DNA of 64,000 bases, from assembly GCF_002217395.1 (NCBI RefSeq), contig NZ_MUHD01000016.1, positions 1 to 64,000 of the forward strand. The letters are read 5' to 3'. This document shows positions 1 to 8,831 of the stretch, piece by piece. The stretch is from Flavobacterium plurextorum. Lineage in GTDB: Bacteria > Bacteroidota > Bacteroidia > Flavobacteriales > Flavobacteriaceae. Both the position numbers and the translations under genes were made by a program. Below the pieces are notes generated by a model. The model saw only the letters and a program-made list of their open reading frames with translations, ran no database searches and was not told the DNA's origin. Position 1 is the stretch's first letter; each line of letters begins with the position of its first letter.

Positions 1-2
1 TT

Positions 3-1514
3 GCAGGTCCAAAAGGAGATGCAGGAGCTCAAGGTCCGATAGGATTAACAGGAGCAACTGGTACTGCTGGAACAAAAGGAGATAAAGGAGATGCTGGAGC
101 AACAGGACCACAAGGTTTAGCTGGAGTTGCAGGTCCTAAAGGAGATGCAGGAGCAACTGGTGCTGCCGGTGCAAGAGGAGCAACTGGAGCGCAAGGTCCA
201 ATAGGGGTAACAGGAAACACTGGTGCAGCAGGTCCAAAAGGAGATAAAGGTGATGTTGGAGCAACAGGAGCAACAGGTCCTGCCGGAAACCCAGCGCCAG
301 TATATACAGCTGGTACAGGTATAGCAGTAGACAATACAAATCGTGTAATATCAGCATTAAATACAACAAATTTATGGAATGCAAATCAATTACAAGGTCG
401 ACCAATAAGTACAGTTGCTCCTACAGCATTCCAAGTTTTAGCTTGGGCTGGAACTAGCTGGATGCCTGCATCAATTGGTGCAGAACCTTGGAGAGTGGCT
501 GGTACAACAAACAGTGCTACTTCTAATACAGAAAATATTTATCAAATGGGGAGAATTGGTATTGGAACTAATAATCCAGGTAAAGAATTGAGTGTTGTAG
601 GTAATGCGGTAATTTCTAAGTCACTACAAATAGATGGTGAAGAGGTAGGTAACGGAACAACTAGAACAGGTTTATATTTTGGAACTACTACTAGTGGAGA
701 AGGAATTACATCAAATAGAACAGCAACAAACGGAAACCAATGGGGATTAGATTTTTGGACTAATAATCAAAAACGTATGTCTATTGCTAGTAATGGTAAC
801 GTAGGTATTGGTAAACTGGATCCAGGGCAAAAACTAGATGTTGTTGGTGTTATCAGAGGAAATACCATGCATATTAATAACGGACTTTCGACAGGAAATT
901 ATGATAATCCTATAGAACTTAATTTTATAAGAAATGCATCAAATGACAGATGGATTTTAGGAGCATCACTTAATGGAAGAGGAAACGATATTTTCGAATT
1001 ATCTCATGTAACAGGTGCTAACTTGTTTCAAAATAGGGTATTCGTTTATAATAGAACAAATAGTAGTTTGGCAATCAATCAGGGTGATGCAAACGCTTCT
1101 TATAGATTTTATGTTAATGGTGCTGCAGGAGGAACAACTACTTGGTCGCAATCATCAGACAGAAGATTCAAAAAAGACATTGCACCAATCACAAATGCAT
1201 TAGATAAAATTATGAAGATAGAAGGAGTAGGTTATAACTGGAGAGCTGATGAGTTTAAAAATATGAGTTTTGATCAAAAACATCAATTAGGGGTAATTGC
1301 TCAGGATATTGAGAAAGTATTGCCAGAAGCAGTTACGATTGATGACAAAGGTTACTATTCAGTTTCTTATACTACAATTATTCCAGTATTGGTAGAGGCT
1401 GTAAAAGAGCAGCAAAATGAAATCTTGCTACTGAAACAAAATCAAAAAGAGCAACAAAATGAATTAGAAGCTCTTAAGAAATTGGTACAAGAAATTGCAG
1501 CAAAAAAAAAATAA
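3..1514 (+). CDS. Collagen-like / peptidase S74 (intramolecular chaperone) surface fibre protein, 5' end outside the window
   Basis: The frame is open from the first bases of the window to the stop at 1514, so the start lies upstream. From about base 6 to 293 it encodes 32 uninterrupted Gly-X-Y triplets rich in GPK, GDA and GAT, as in bacterial collagen-like stalks. A middle region with 'IGIGTNNPG'-type motifs, common in Bacteroidota surface proteins, follows. Near base 1155 it has the S74 signature [10 protein letters not shown]; in endosialidase-type chaperone domains the Ser and the Lys five residues later form the self-cleavage dyad, and both are present. The C-terminus is a Gln/Glu/Lys-rich coiled coil. 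By family, S74 domains drive trimerisation and then cut themselves off. A trimeric extracellular fibre is inferred. An intrinsic terminator follows. Confidence 0.85.
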   Translation, partial: AGPKGDAGAQGPIGLTGATGTAGTKGDKGDAGATGPQGLAGVAGPKGDAGATGAAGARGATGAQGPIGVTGNTGAAGPKGDKGDVGATGATGPAGNPAPVYTAGTGIAVDNTNRVISALNTTNLWNANQLQGRPISTVAPTAFQVLAWAGTSWMPASIGAEPWRVAGTTNSATSNTENIYQMGRIGIGTNNPGKELSVVGNAVISKSLQIDGEEVGNGTTRTGLYFGTTTSGEGITSNRTATNGNQWGLDFWTNNQKRMSIASNGNVGIGKLDPGQKLDVVGVIRGNTMHINNGLSTGNYDNPIELNFIRNASNDRWILGASLNGRGNDIFELSHVTGANLFQNRVFVYNRTNSSLAINQGDANASYRFYVNGAAGGTTTWSQSSDRRFKKDIAPITNALDKIMKIEGVGYNWRADEFKNMSFDQKHQLGVIAQDIEKVLPEAVTIDDKGYYSVSYTTIIPVLVEAVKEQQNEILLLKQNQKEQQNELEALKKLVQEIAAKKK

Positions 1515-1521
1515 CTATTAT

Positions 1522-1557
1522 GGAGTACAGTTTTTAGTAAAGACTGTACTCCTTTTT
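1522..1557 (+). terminator. Intrinsic terminator after the S74 fibre gene
   Basis: A perfect 10-bp stem (GGAGTACAGT at 1522-1531 pairing with ACTGTACTCC at 1543-1552) is followed by a T-run. It lies 8 bases past the stop codon. Confidence 0.85.
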
Positions 1558-1777
1558 CCTAAATCATATTACAAGTGCAATGATCAATTTTTAAACGAAT
1601 TGATTGCTTTCACTTGTTTTTTATTGAAAAAACATGTCTTAATCTGCTGTTTATTTGACGTATTCGGGCTGCTGGAATTTGTCTCTTTGTATTATAAAAT
1701 ATTAGTGATTAAATTTTAAAAAGACATTTTAAGATTCATTTATTTCTAATCTGCGCAAAGCAGTAAACTGAATTTTT

Positions 1778-3040
1778 ATGAAAAATAAATTTCCATTTAT
1801 AAAAAAAATGACGATTCTGGGTATTCTGGCTAGTTATCCTTCATGGAGTCTGCAAGCACAACTATTAAATCCGGATCAGATAAAAGTTGAACCAGGAACT
1901 TTGGTTTCTGTATATTTTGATTTTAAAAATACTTCTACGGGAGAATTCATCAACGATGGGCAAGTACATCTTTTTAATCATTTAACGAATGATGGCAAAG
2001 TAGATTTTACCACCTCACAACAAGGAACAACATATTTTACAGGAAACGAAGAACAAATTATCGACGGAGATATCCCTTCTCTTATTGTTTATTCCCGTTT
2101 TAAAAATGTTGTTTTTAATAACAAATATAAATCCGTTCCTTTTTTGTTAGCAACAGATATTTCTGTTTCTGGGAATGCTGATTTTCAAAAAGGGATTATC
2201 GATGCTGATAGCTATAACGGTCGGGTAATTTTCGAAAGTAACGCAGTGCATGCCAATGTAAGCAACAACAGTTTTGTTGATGGAAGAGTTACAAAAATAG
2301 GAACAGCATCATTTGAATATCCTGTAGGTGATGCACAATATTATCGCCCATCTATTCATGCCAATTCAGATAATGGTCAGGATGCTTATACATCACATTA
2401 CTTTTTTCAAAATTCAGATCCTGCTTATCCGCATAACAGTAAAGAAGATAATATTCAATTAATCGATAATAAAGAATATTGGGAAATCACAAAAGATAAA
2501 GGACTTACTAGTATTGTGCTTTCTCTTACTTTAAATCCGGACACTACACCTTCTTACATCTATGAGGATAGTAAGGATACAGAAATACAAATAGTACGAT
2601 GGGATGTTCCTTCAGGAAAATGGATTTCTGAGGGCGGTGTTACAGATGCAGCGCAAACAATGGTTACGGCACAAGTTTCAGGCTATGGCATTTTTACCTT
2701 GGCAAGGGTTACTAAAGTTCCGGAAGAGAAAGATGATTTGATTGTTTATAATGCGATATCACCGAATGACGATGGTAAAAATGATTTTTTCTTTATTAAG
2801 GGTATCAATAAATATCCTGACAATAGTGTTGAAATTTATAATCGTTGGGGAGTTTTGGTTTATCGTACTGACGGATATAACGAAACAGATCGTGTTTTTA
2901 GAGGATTCTCAGATGGACGCGCAACGGTAAATAGAGGCGCAGGTTTACCAACCGGAACTTACTTCTATATTTTAAAATATAAAACAGATACCAAGGTCAA
3001 AGATAAAACGGGCTATCTATATATAAATCAAGATAATTAA
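1778..3040 (+). CDS. Secreted protein with type IX secretion type B (gliding-motility-associated) C-terminal domain
   Basis: This 420-residue protein starts with a signal peptide ending near LQAQ. The body (about 35-310) is beta-rich with no family I can name. The last 95 residues or so match the gliding-motility-associated C-terminal domain (TIGR04131 type): 'NAISPNDDGKNDFF', then 'EIYNRWGVLVY', then 'LPTGTYFYILKY'. This domain targets proteins to the type IX secretion system. It is followed 98 bases later by a PorP/SprF-family gene, the class of outer-membrane partner known to be needed for SprB-like type B substrates. Its tail closely resembles that of the giant adhesin at 8832-18134. Function of the passenger is unknown. 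Confidence 0.88.
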   Translation: MKNKFPFIKKMTILGILASYPSWSLQAQLLNPDQIKVEPGTLVSVYFDFKNTSTGEFINDGQVHLFNHLTNDGKVDFTTSQQGTTYFTGNEEQIIDGDIPSLIVYSRFKNVVFNNKYKSVPFLLATDISVSGNADFQKGIIDADSYNGRVIFESNAVHANVSNNSFVDGRVTKIGTASFEYPVGDAQYYRPSIHANSDNGQDAYTSHYFFQNSDPAYPHNSKEDNIQLIDNKEYWEITKDKGLTSIVLSLTLNPDTTPSYIYEDSKDTEIQIVRWDVPSGKWISEGGVTDAAQTMVTAQVSGYGIFTLARVTKVPEEKDDLIVYNAISPNDDGKNDFFFIKGINKYPDNSVEIYNRWGVLVYRTDGYNETDRVFRGFSDGRATVNRGAGLPTGTYFYILKYKTDTKVKDKTGYLYINQDN

Positions 3041-3138
3041 AAATTTGAGTTTGTCAGTAGTGCTTTGCAATGCATAAGAGTTAAACCAACTCTGTAAATT
3101 AGAAACACTTCGATTTATTCTTTAAAAAAATAATTAAA

Positions 3139-4059
3139 ATGAATATTAAAAAAATAGGGTTATTGATAATTATTGTACTCACTAGCAATTATATGAGTGC
3201 ACAACAAGATGCGCAATACACACAGTATATGTACAACCCAACGGTTATAAACCCGGCATATGCGGGTTCTCGAGACGTTATGAGTATTTTTGGACTCTAT
3301 CGTACGCAATGGGTAGGGCTCGAAGGAGCACCAAAAACAGGAACACTTTCTATGCATACGCCTATAGAAAATTCGAGAGTAGGTTTAGGACTTTCGTTAG
3401 TTAATGATCGAATTGGGCCATCAGACGATACAACTTTGGCAGCAGATATCTCGTATACGATCGATGTTTCGTACCAATATAAATTAGCTTTTGGAGTAAA
3501 AGGAAGTGCGAATTTAATAAACGTAGATTATACCAAATTAGATATCTATGATCCTTCAGATCCGAGATATCAGCAAAATATAGATAATAAGTTTTCACCA
3601 AACGTTGGAGCAGGGGTTTACTTATACTCAGACAATACTTATGTAGGACTTTCGGCGCCGGCATTACTAGAAACCAGTCATTATAATGGTATGTCTACTT
3701 ATGTTGCCAAAGAGAAAATTCATTATTACTTCATGGCAGGACACGTTTTCGACTTAGATTATAATCTAAAGTTCAAACCATCAGCATTAGTAAAAATGAC
3801 CGAAGGAGCACCATTGCAAGTCGATTTATCTGCTAACTTTTTGTTTAATGAAAAATTTACAGCGGGAGTTGCCTATCGTTGGAGTGCGGCTTTAAGTGCA
3901 TTAGTTGGTTTTCAAGTAAGCGACGGCTTATTTATAGGATATGCCTATGATGCAGAAACCACAAAATTAGCCAACTACAATTCAGGATCACATGAAATTT
4001 TTCTACGATTTGAGTTGTTTAAGAAATTTGATAAGATTGTTTCACCAAGATTCTTCTAA
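3139..4059 (+). CDS. PorP/SprF family type IX secretion outer-membrane protein
   Basis: The 306-residue protein has a signal peptide (cleavage near 'YMSAQ') and the family's N-terminal signature 'DAQYTQYMYNPTVINPAYAG', followed by 'YRTQWVGLEGAP'. The rest has the alternating pattern of an outer-membrane beta-barrel and ends in an aromatic residue. The length is normal for the family. In F. johnsoniae, SprF of this family is needed for surface delivery of the SprB adhesin. The position between a type B CTD protein and an OmpA/PD40 protein, 12 bases before the latter, suggests an operon serving that CTD protein and possibly the giant adhesin downstream. Confidence 0.92.
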   Translation: MNIKKIGLLIIIVLTSNYMSAQQDAQYTQYMYNPTVINPAYAGSRDVMSIFGLYRTQWVGLEGAPKTGTLSMHTPIENSRVGLGLSLVNDRIGPSDDTTLAADISYTIDVSYQYKLAFGVKGSANLINVDYTKLDIYDPSDPRYQQNIDNKFSPNVGAGVYLYSDNTYVGLSAPALLETSHYNGMSTYVAKEKIHYYFMAGHVFDLDYNLKFKPSALVKMTEGAPLQVDLSANFLFNEKFTAGVAYRWSAALSALVGFQVSDGLFIGYAYDAETTKLANYNSGSHEIFLRFELFKKFDKIVSPRFF

Positions 4060-4071
4060 ACGATATTTATA

Positions 4072-6009
4072 ATGAAATCAAAAATACTACTATGTATCCT
4101 AATTTTAGGTTTAGGATTAGAAAGTCACGCTCAAAATAGTCAAATTAAAAAAGCCGAAAAAGAATATGAACAGTTCGCTTATATTGATGCCATTAAGATC
4201 TATGAAAATGTAGCTAAAAATGGCTATAAATCAGTCGATTTGTTTCAAAAACTAGGAAATGCTTATTATTTTAATGGGCAATTACCACAGGCAAATAAAT
4301 GGTACGAAGCACTTTTTTTGCTCAATCAAACTGTTGATCCGGAATATTATTATCGTTATTCGCAAACGCTGAAGTCAATTGAGGATTATGATAATGCAGA
4401 TAAAATGCTGAATGCTTTTAATAGAATAAACAGTAATGATTCGAGAGCTAAATTGTATGAAGCCAACAAAGATTATTATGCTGTAATTCTTCAAAATTCA
4501 GGACGTTATAATATAGAAACACTTGATTTAAATTCTGAACTATCAGATTATGGGACTTCGTTTTTAGAGGATAAAATTGTATTTGCAAGTACTCGTGAAC
4601 AAAGAGGGATTTCAAAAAGCATTCAAAAATGGACGAATCAGGCTTTTTCAGCTTTATACACAGCAAAAATAGGCGCAAATGGTACGTTAGAAAAAACACA
4701 ACCTCTTTCGAATATTGTTGATTCTAAATACAATGAAGCTACTCCGGTTTTTACCAAAGATGGCAAAACAATGTATTTTACCCGCAACAATTATAATGAA
4801 GGCAGAAAAGGAAAAGATTCTGAAGGCAAAAATTTGTTAAAAATATACAAAGCAACCCTTATAAATGGTAAATGGACCAATATAATAGAACTTCCTTTTA
4901 ATAGCGATGATTTCAGTACGGCACATCCGGCGTTGAGTGCTGACGAAAAAACATTATACTTTGCATCTAACAGACCAGGAACTCTTGGAGATTCTGATAT
5001 TTATAAAGTAACAATTTATAACAATGATCTTTTTGGAATTCCAGAAAATCTTGGAAACACGATAAATACTGAGGGCAAAGAAACTTTTCCGTTTATATCG
5101 GCAGAGAATGAGCTTTATTTTTCTTCAAACGGACATCCGGGATTAGGTGGTTTAGATGTTTTTGTATCTAAAATGAATGCAAACGGAAGTTTTGGAAATG
5201 TTTCTAATGTAGGAACTCCAATAAACAGCTCAATGGATGATTTTGCCTTTGTAATTAGTACAGCTAGTCAAAAAGGTTATTTCTCGTCTAATCGCGAAGG
5301 AGGAAAAGGCTATGATGATATTTATGGATTTACAGAAACCAAAAAATTGTCTTGCGAACAACTGATAGCAGGAACTGTTACAGACAAAAAAACACAATCT
5401 CTTTTGGCTGGAGCCAAAGTTATATTGCTTGATGAGCAAATGAATGTTGTAAAAGAGTTTTTGACCAATGACAAAGGAAGTTTTACCTACGATAAGGCCG
5501 AATGCGGAAAAGTATATTACATACGAGTTATTAAAGAAGATTATTTAACTACTGAAGAAAAAGTAACATTACCATTCGAAGAAGGAAAAACGGAGGTAAA
5601 TATCGGTATAGAAAAAAATCTTGAAAAAATTACAACCGGAACTGATTTAGCCAAAGTTTTTGCAATCGAAATGATTTATTTCGATTTAGACAAATCAGAT
5701 ATTCGTCCAGATGCAGCTTTAGATATTAGCAAAGTAGTCGAGGTAATGAAACAATATCCCAATATGAAAATTGAGGTGGCTTCGCATACAGATAGCCGGG
5801 CTTCTAAAGGATATAACTTAACATTATCACAAAGAAGAGCACAATCTACAATGGATTTTATGATCAAATCTGGTATTGATAAAGATAGATTGCAAGCCAA
5901 AGGATACGGAGAAAGTCAATTAATAAACAAATGCAGCGATGGTGTAGCATGTTCTGAACAAGAACACCAACAAAACAGAAGAAGTCAGTTTATCATTATA
6001 GCAATGTAA
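4072..6009 (+). CDS. OmpA-family protein with TPR-like, PD40 beta-propeller and carboxypeptidase-regulatory-like regions
   Basis: 645 residues with a signal peptide ending near 'SHAQN'. Residues about 25-140 look like TPR helices ('FQKLGNAYYFNGQLPQANKW'). About 150-430 contain PD40/WD40-like strands ('FTKDGKTMYFTRN', 'LSADEKTLYFASNRPG', 'YFSSNREGGKGYDDIYGF'). About 440-520 resemble a carboxypeptidase-regulatory-like fold. The end (535-645) is an OmpA peptidoglycan-binding domain ('IYFDLDKSDIRPDA', 'HTDSRAS', 'NRRSQF'). This architecture is usual next to PorP/SprF genes, where it probably anchors the secretion or motility complex to peptidoglycan. It starts 12 bases after the PorP/SprF stop, so co-transcription is likely. 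Confidence 0.92.
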   Translation: MKSKILLCILILGLGLESHAQNSQIKKAEKEYEQFAYIDAIKIYENVAKNGYKSVDLFQKLGNAYYFNGQLPQANKWYEALFLLNQTVDPEYYYRYSQTLKSIEDYDNADKMLNAFNRINSNDSRAKLYEANKDYYAVILQNSGRYNIETLDLNSELSDYGTSFLEDKIVFASTREQRGISKSIQKWTNQAFSALYTAKIGANGTLEKTQPLSNIVDSKYNEATPVFTKDGKTMYFTRNNYNEGRKGKDSEGKNLLKIYKATLINGKWTNIIELPFNSDDFSTAHPALSADEKTLYFASNRPGTLGDSDIYKVTIYNNDLFGIPENLGNTINTEGKETFPFISAENELYFSSNGHPGLGGLDVFVSKMNANGSFGNVSNVGTPINSSMDDFAFVISTASQKGYFSSNREGGKGYDDIYGFTETKKLSCEQLIAGTVTDKKTQSLLAGAKVILLDEQMNVVKEFLTNDKGSFTYDKAECGKVYYIRVIKEDYLTTEEKVTLPFEEGKTEVNIGIEKNLEKITTGTDLAKVFAIEMIYFDLDKSDIRPDAALDISKVVEVMKQYPNMKIEVASHTDSRASKGYNLTLSQRRAQSTMDFMIKSGIDKDRLQAKGYGESQLINKCSDGVACSEQEHQQNRRSQFIIIAM

Positions 6010-6055
6010 AAATTGGTAATAAGTTAACTAGAAGTCATTTATTGGTAAAAGATAG

Positions 6056-6089
6056 GCTCATTCTTTTTAGGACTGAGAAAAGAATGAGC
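6056..6089 (+). repeat. Perfect 12-bp inverted repeat after the OmpA-family gene
   Basis: GCTCATTCTTTT at 6056-6067 pairs with AAAAGAATGAGC at 6078-6089 across a 10-base loop. No T-run follows, so it may be an RNA-processing or stability hairpin separating the secretion operon from the downstream signalling genes, or a weak terminator. Confidence 0.6.
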
Positions 6090-6108
6090 AGGCTTCTCTT
6101 GAATAAAA

Positions 6109-6471
6109 ATGCAAATTGAATTAGATATGAAAAAGAAAAAAGTACTCGTATATGATAGCCAGCATTGTTTTTCTAGGTTTTTGAAGTACGAGTTAAAAAA
6201 AGATTTTGCATTTGATGTCTACAAAAATTTTAAAAAATTCGACAATGTAATTAGCCATTATTCCATTATGCTGTTTGTCATTAATTCAGAAAAAGAATTA
6301 TATGATCTTATGCGAATTTTTCAAAGAGGTATTCCATTGATTGTTTGCGCTTTTAATAAAGACATAAAATCAAGATTAGAAATGGTAGATGATCTCCTTT
6401 TGTTTGATGCTACCAAATTAAAATCAGAAATACGGGACGAGTTAAAATTTTACATTACCAATGCTTCGTAA
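6109..6471 (+). CDS. Small receiver-like protein lacking the phosphoacceptor region (putative)
   Basis: 120 residues from 6109; the ATG at 6127 (MKKKKVLVYD) is an equally good start. The alternation 'KKKVLVYDSQH...', 'YSIMLFVINSE', 'IPLIVCAFN', 'DDLLLFDATK' resembles the beta-alpha order of a response-regulator receiver. The acidic cluster after strand 1 is reduced to one Asp, and strand 3 ends in Val-Ile-Asn instead of the phosphoacceptor Asp. The fold is my inference from pattern only. It lies between the OmpA-family gene and a histidine kinase, which fits a signalling role, but it cannot be a canonical phosphorylated partner. Confidence 0.55.
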   Translation: MQIELDMKKKKVLVYDSQHCFSRFLKYELKKDFAFDVYKNFKKFDNVISHYSIMLFVINSEKELYDLMRIFQRGIPLIVCAFNKDIKSRLEMVDDLLLFDATKLKSEIRDELKFYITNAS

Positions 6472-6522
6472 AAAAAAAGACATAAAAAGAATATTTAAAA
6501 TTAAGATGTCTAAAGTGTAAAT

Positions 6523-6723
6523 ATGATTAAGATTTTTCTAATAAAACTATTTCATAAAATAACGGACTTATATTTTATAACTCAAAAAAAAACTATTCTT
6601 AAAAATGAGCAAAATAGTTTAAAGGAGTTATCGAATAAAGGGCTGGATTCAGACTGTAGTTTGAGTCTTTGGCTTGTAGATTCCTATATGAAAAATTTGA
6701 TAAAGGAACCTTTTGAGAAATAA
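6523..6723 (+). CDS. Small hypothetical protein overlapping the start of the histidine kinase
   Basis: 66 residues, basic and hydrophobic at the N-terminus ('MIKIFLIKLFHKITDLYFI'), with no family I recognise. It starts with ATG and ends 11 bases inside the kinase frame if the kinase uses TTG at 6713. It could be a translationally coupled small protein or the remains of a longer N-terminus for the kinase. Coding status is uncertain. Confidence 0.4.
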   Translation: MIKIFLIKLFHKITDLYFITQKKTILKNEQNSLKELSNKGLDSDCSLSLWLVDSYMKNLIKEPFEK

Positions 6724-7804
6724 AATTGCTAATAATAATTTTGAAATGGGCTTACAAAGTTTTGGCATGGGGGTTTGGCATTGGGATATAATAATGAATA
6801 CAGTTTTTTTTTCTGCCGAGTCATTAAAAATTATTGAGTTAGAATCAGATGATATAATTGACGATTGGGATATGTGGTATAAATTAGTTCATCCTGATGA
6901 TCTTGAAATGTACTCGGCTTTTATTCTAAGATGTTTTGACACAGAAGTCAGTATTTACGAACATTGCTACAGAGTATTGACTAATAGTGGAAATTATAAA
7001 TGGATTATAGACAAAGCTCAGGTAATTGCGAGAGACAAAGAAGGCAAACCGTTACGGGTAACCGGAGTTTATACTGACGTTTATTTTCAAACTGAAAAAG
7101 AATTAGAATTAGAAAAAATAATAAAACATCATGATGAGCAAAACAAACTGTTATTAAATTTTACCCATATCGTTTCTCATAATTTAAAATCTCACATAGG
7201 TAATATAAAATTGCTGCTCGATGTTCATGATTTGATAAAAGATAGCAACCCTTTAGAAACCCTCGAGAATATACGAATTGTTTCTAATGATCTTAACGAT
7301 ACAATAGCACATTTATCGGAGGTGGTGAGCATTCAAAATAATACAAGCATTAATGTAAAATCTTTAGATTTAGGTGAGTTCTTAAAAAAGATTTTAGTGG
7401 TAATAGCACCGCAGATAAACGAAAAGAGTGTAACCATTATCAATAATGTAGCAATTGGATCTCAGGTTATTTTTAACCCTGCTTATTTAGAAAGTGTTTT
7501 ATTGAATTTAACTACTAATGCAATAAAATATGCCTCGCCCGAAAGAGTGCCAATAGTAAAGTTTGATTTTTTTATCGAAAATCAGAAAAAAGTATTCACT
7601 GTGACAGATAACGGATTGGGAATAGATTTAAAGAAATATGGCGCCGTATTATTTGATATTTTCAAAACATTTCATGCTGCAGATCACAGCTCTGGTTTAG
7701 GGTTACATATGGTAAAAAACCAAATTGATGCTATGAACGGAAAATTAGAAGTAAACAGCAAAGTTGGACATGGCAGCTGTTTTAAAATTATTTTTAAAGA
7801 GTAA
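6713..7804 (+). CDS. PAS-domain sensor histidine kinase
   Basis: About 363 residues with no membrane segments, so probably cytoplasmic. Residues about 12-120 form a PAS/PAC sensor ('GVWHWDIIMNTVFFS', 'YRVLTNSGNYKWIIDKAQVI'). The dimerisation and phosphoacceptor helix has 'SHNLKSHIGNIKLLLDV', with the likely phosphorylated His at about residue 156. The ATPase domain shows the N box ('NLTTNAIKYA'), G1 ('DNGLGID') and G2 ('SGLGLHMV'). The frame opens with TTG at 6713; the ATG at 6746 (MGLQSFGMG) is the safer start and trims only 11 residues. No canonical response regulator is adjacent. The nearest candidate partner is the degenerate receiver-like protein two genes upstream. Confidence 0.88.
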   Translation: MRNKIANNNFEMGLQSFGMGVWHWDIIMNTVFFSAESLKIIELESDDIIDDWDMWYKLVHPDDLEMYSAFILRCFDTEVSIYEHCYRVLTNSGNYKWIIDKAQVIARDKEGKPLRVTGVYTDVYFQTEKELELEKIIKHHDEQNKLLLNFTHIVSHNLKSHIGNIKLLLDVHDLIKDSNPLETLENIRIVSNDLNDTIAHLSEVVSIQNNTSINVKSLDLGEFLKKILVVIAPQINEKSVTIINNVAIGSQVIFNPAYLESVLLNLTTNAIKYASPERVPIVKFDFFIENQKKVFTVTDNGLGIDLKKYGAVLFDIFKTFHAADHSSGLGLHMVKNQIDAMNGKLEVNSKVGHGSCFKIIFKE

Positions 7805-7893
7805 CATAAAGCTGGATAAAGATTAAAAAAGGAATAGTGCGATTAGCTTAGAAAATTACGCCTAGTCGCAAATTAATTAAAAAAAAGTATAAA

Positions 7894-8358
7894 ATGAAAA
7901 AGTTGCTTTTGTTGGTATTTGCATATGTTGTAAGCATAAAATGCAAAGATGTACATCATGATAAATCAAGTTTAAATCCTGTTACAAAGGAATCTCAACA
8001 AGTAAAAAATAAAATTCCTCTAACAACCGGCTGCTATATTTTTAATGATAACCATAATTTTATTTCGTTAGAAATTACTAGTGTCGAAAAGGTAATAAAA
8101 GGAAAACTAATTTATTCTTTGTGGAATAAAGATAAAAACTCAGGCACTTTTACAGGACATTTAGAGAATGGTATTTTATTAGGTTATTACGTTTTTAGTT
8201 CTGAAGGAGTTGAATCAGTAAGAGAAGTTGCTTTTAAAATAAAAGGAGACCAACTTCTTGAGGGTTATGGCGAATTGAATGCAGAAGGTAACGCTTTTAA
8301 AGATGTTACGACATTACATTTTAATGCCGAAATGCCTTTGAAAAGGATAAATTTATAA
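7894..8358 (+). CDS. Hypothetical exported protein, possibly a lipoprotein
   Basis: 154 residues with a short hydrophobic N-terminus ('MKKLLLLVFAYVVSIKC'). The Cys at 17 could be a lipidation site, but the Lys before it is unusual for a lipobox. The remainder is beta-rich with no named family: 'TGCYIF', 'SGTFTGHLENGILLGYYVF'. That last pattern resembles repeated-strand periplasmic or outer-membrane lipoproteins. It sits between the histidine kinase and the giant adhesin; no functional link is shown. Confidence 0.6.
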   Translation: MKKLLLLVFAYVVSIKCKDVHHDKSSLNPVTKESQQVKNKIPLTTGCYIFNDNHNFISLEITSVEKVIKGKLIYSLWNKDKNSGTFTGHLENGILLGYYVFSSEGVESVREVAFKIKGDQLLEGYGELNAEGNAFKDVTTLHFNAEMPLKRINL

Positions 8359-8581
8359 TCATTTAGATTTTATTTCAACTGGAATAAATATGAAAGTATA
8401 GTCATAGAAAGTGATTTTTATAATTTGAACGTCTATCAAAGTTTTTTAGACAATAGTGTATTCATTTGGGCTAATTTATAAAATCGTGTTTCTTTTACTT
8501 GTCAGAATTACAAAGAATTCTAAAAAAAGCATTAATATTTAGTAATTATAAATTAATGTATTGCAATACAGTGTATTGTGG

Positions 8582-8614
8582 TTTGTTTTTTATGTAAATA
8601 AAAAAAAATATTTG
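8582..8614 (+). promoter_or_regulatory. Candidate Bacteroidota promoter for the giant adhesin gene
   Basis: TTTG at 8582-8585 and AATATTTG at 8607-8614 (one base from TAnnTTTG) are separated by 21 bases, the spacing expected for -33 and -7 elements. It would give a 5' leader of about 210 bases. The 473-base gene-free stretch 8359-8831 holds only this element and the hairpin below. Confidence 0.5.
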
Positions 8615-8627
8615 TAATTTTATAGAG

Positions 8628-8672
8628 TTATTACTGCACAAAAAAAGCCAAATCTATACATAGCAGTAATAA
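8628..8672 (+). promoter_or_regulatory. Leader hairpin upstream of the giant adhesin
   Basis: TTATTACTGC at 8628-8637 pairs perfectly with GCAGTAATAA at 8663-8672. A smaller stem, TTGC-AACTC-GCAA, follows near 8686-8698. Both would be in the 5' untranslated leader if the promoter at 8582 is right, and so could control read-through or stability of the mRNA. Confidence 0.45.
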
Positions 8673-8831
8673 TTTCTCGGGTTTTTGCAACTCGCAACGA
8701 AGGGATGTTTTTTTTTATTTACAATCTAGTTATGCCTTACTCATAACTTTTTTTATAATAATTTTTTAAGTCTAGTTGTACTAGCAATAATTACATAAGA
8801 TCAAATATTATTTTTAACTTATTCATTAAAT

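Noticed and set aside
29..405. Long minus-strand open frames at the window start
   Set aside because: They are the low-complexity complement of the Gly-X-Y repeats and show Pro/Ala or Leu runs with no protein character.
1495..1719. 74-residue frame after the S74 gene
   Set aside because: It overlaps the terminator hairpin and has a composition like translated A/T-rich spacer.
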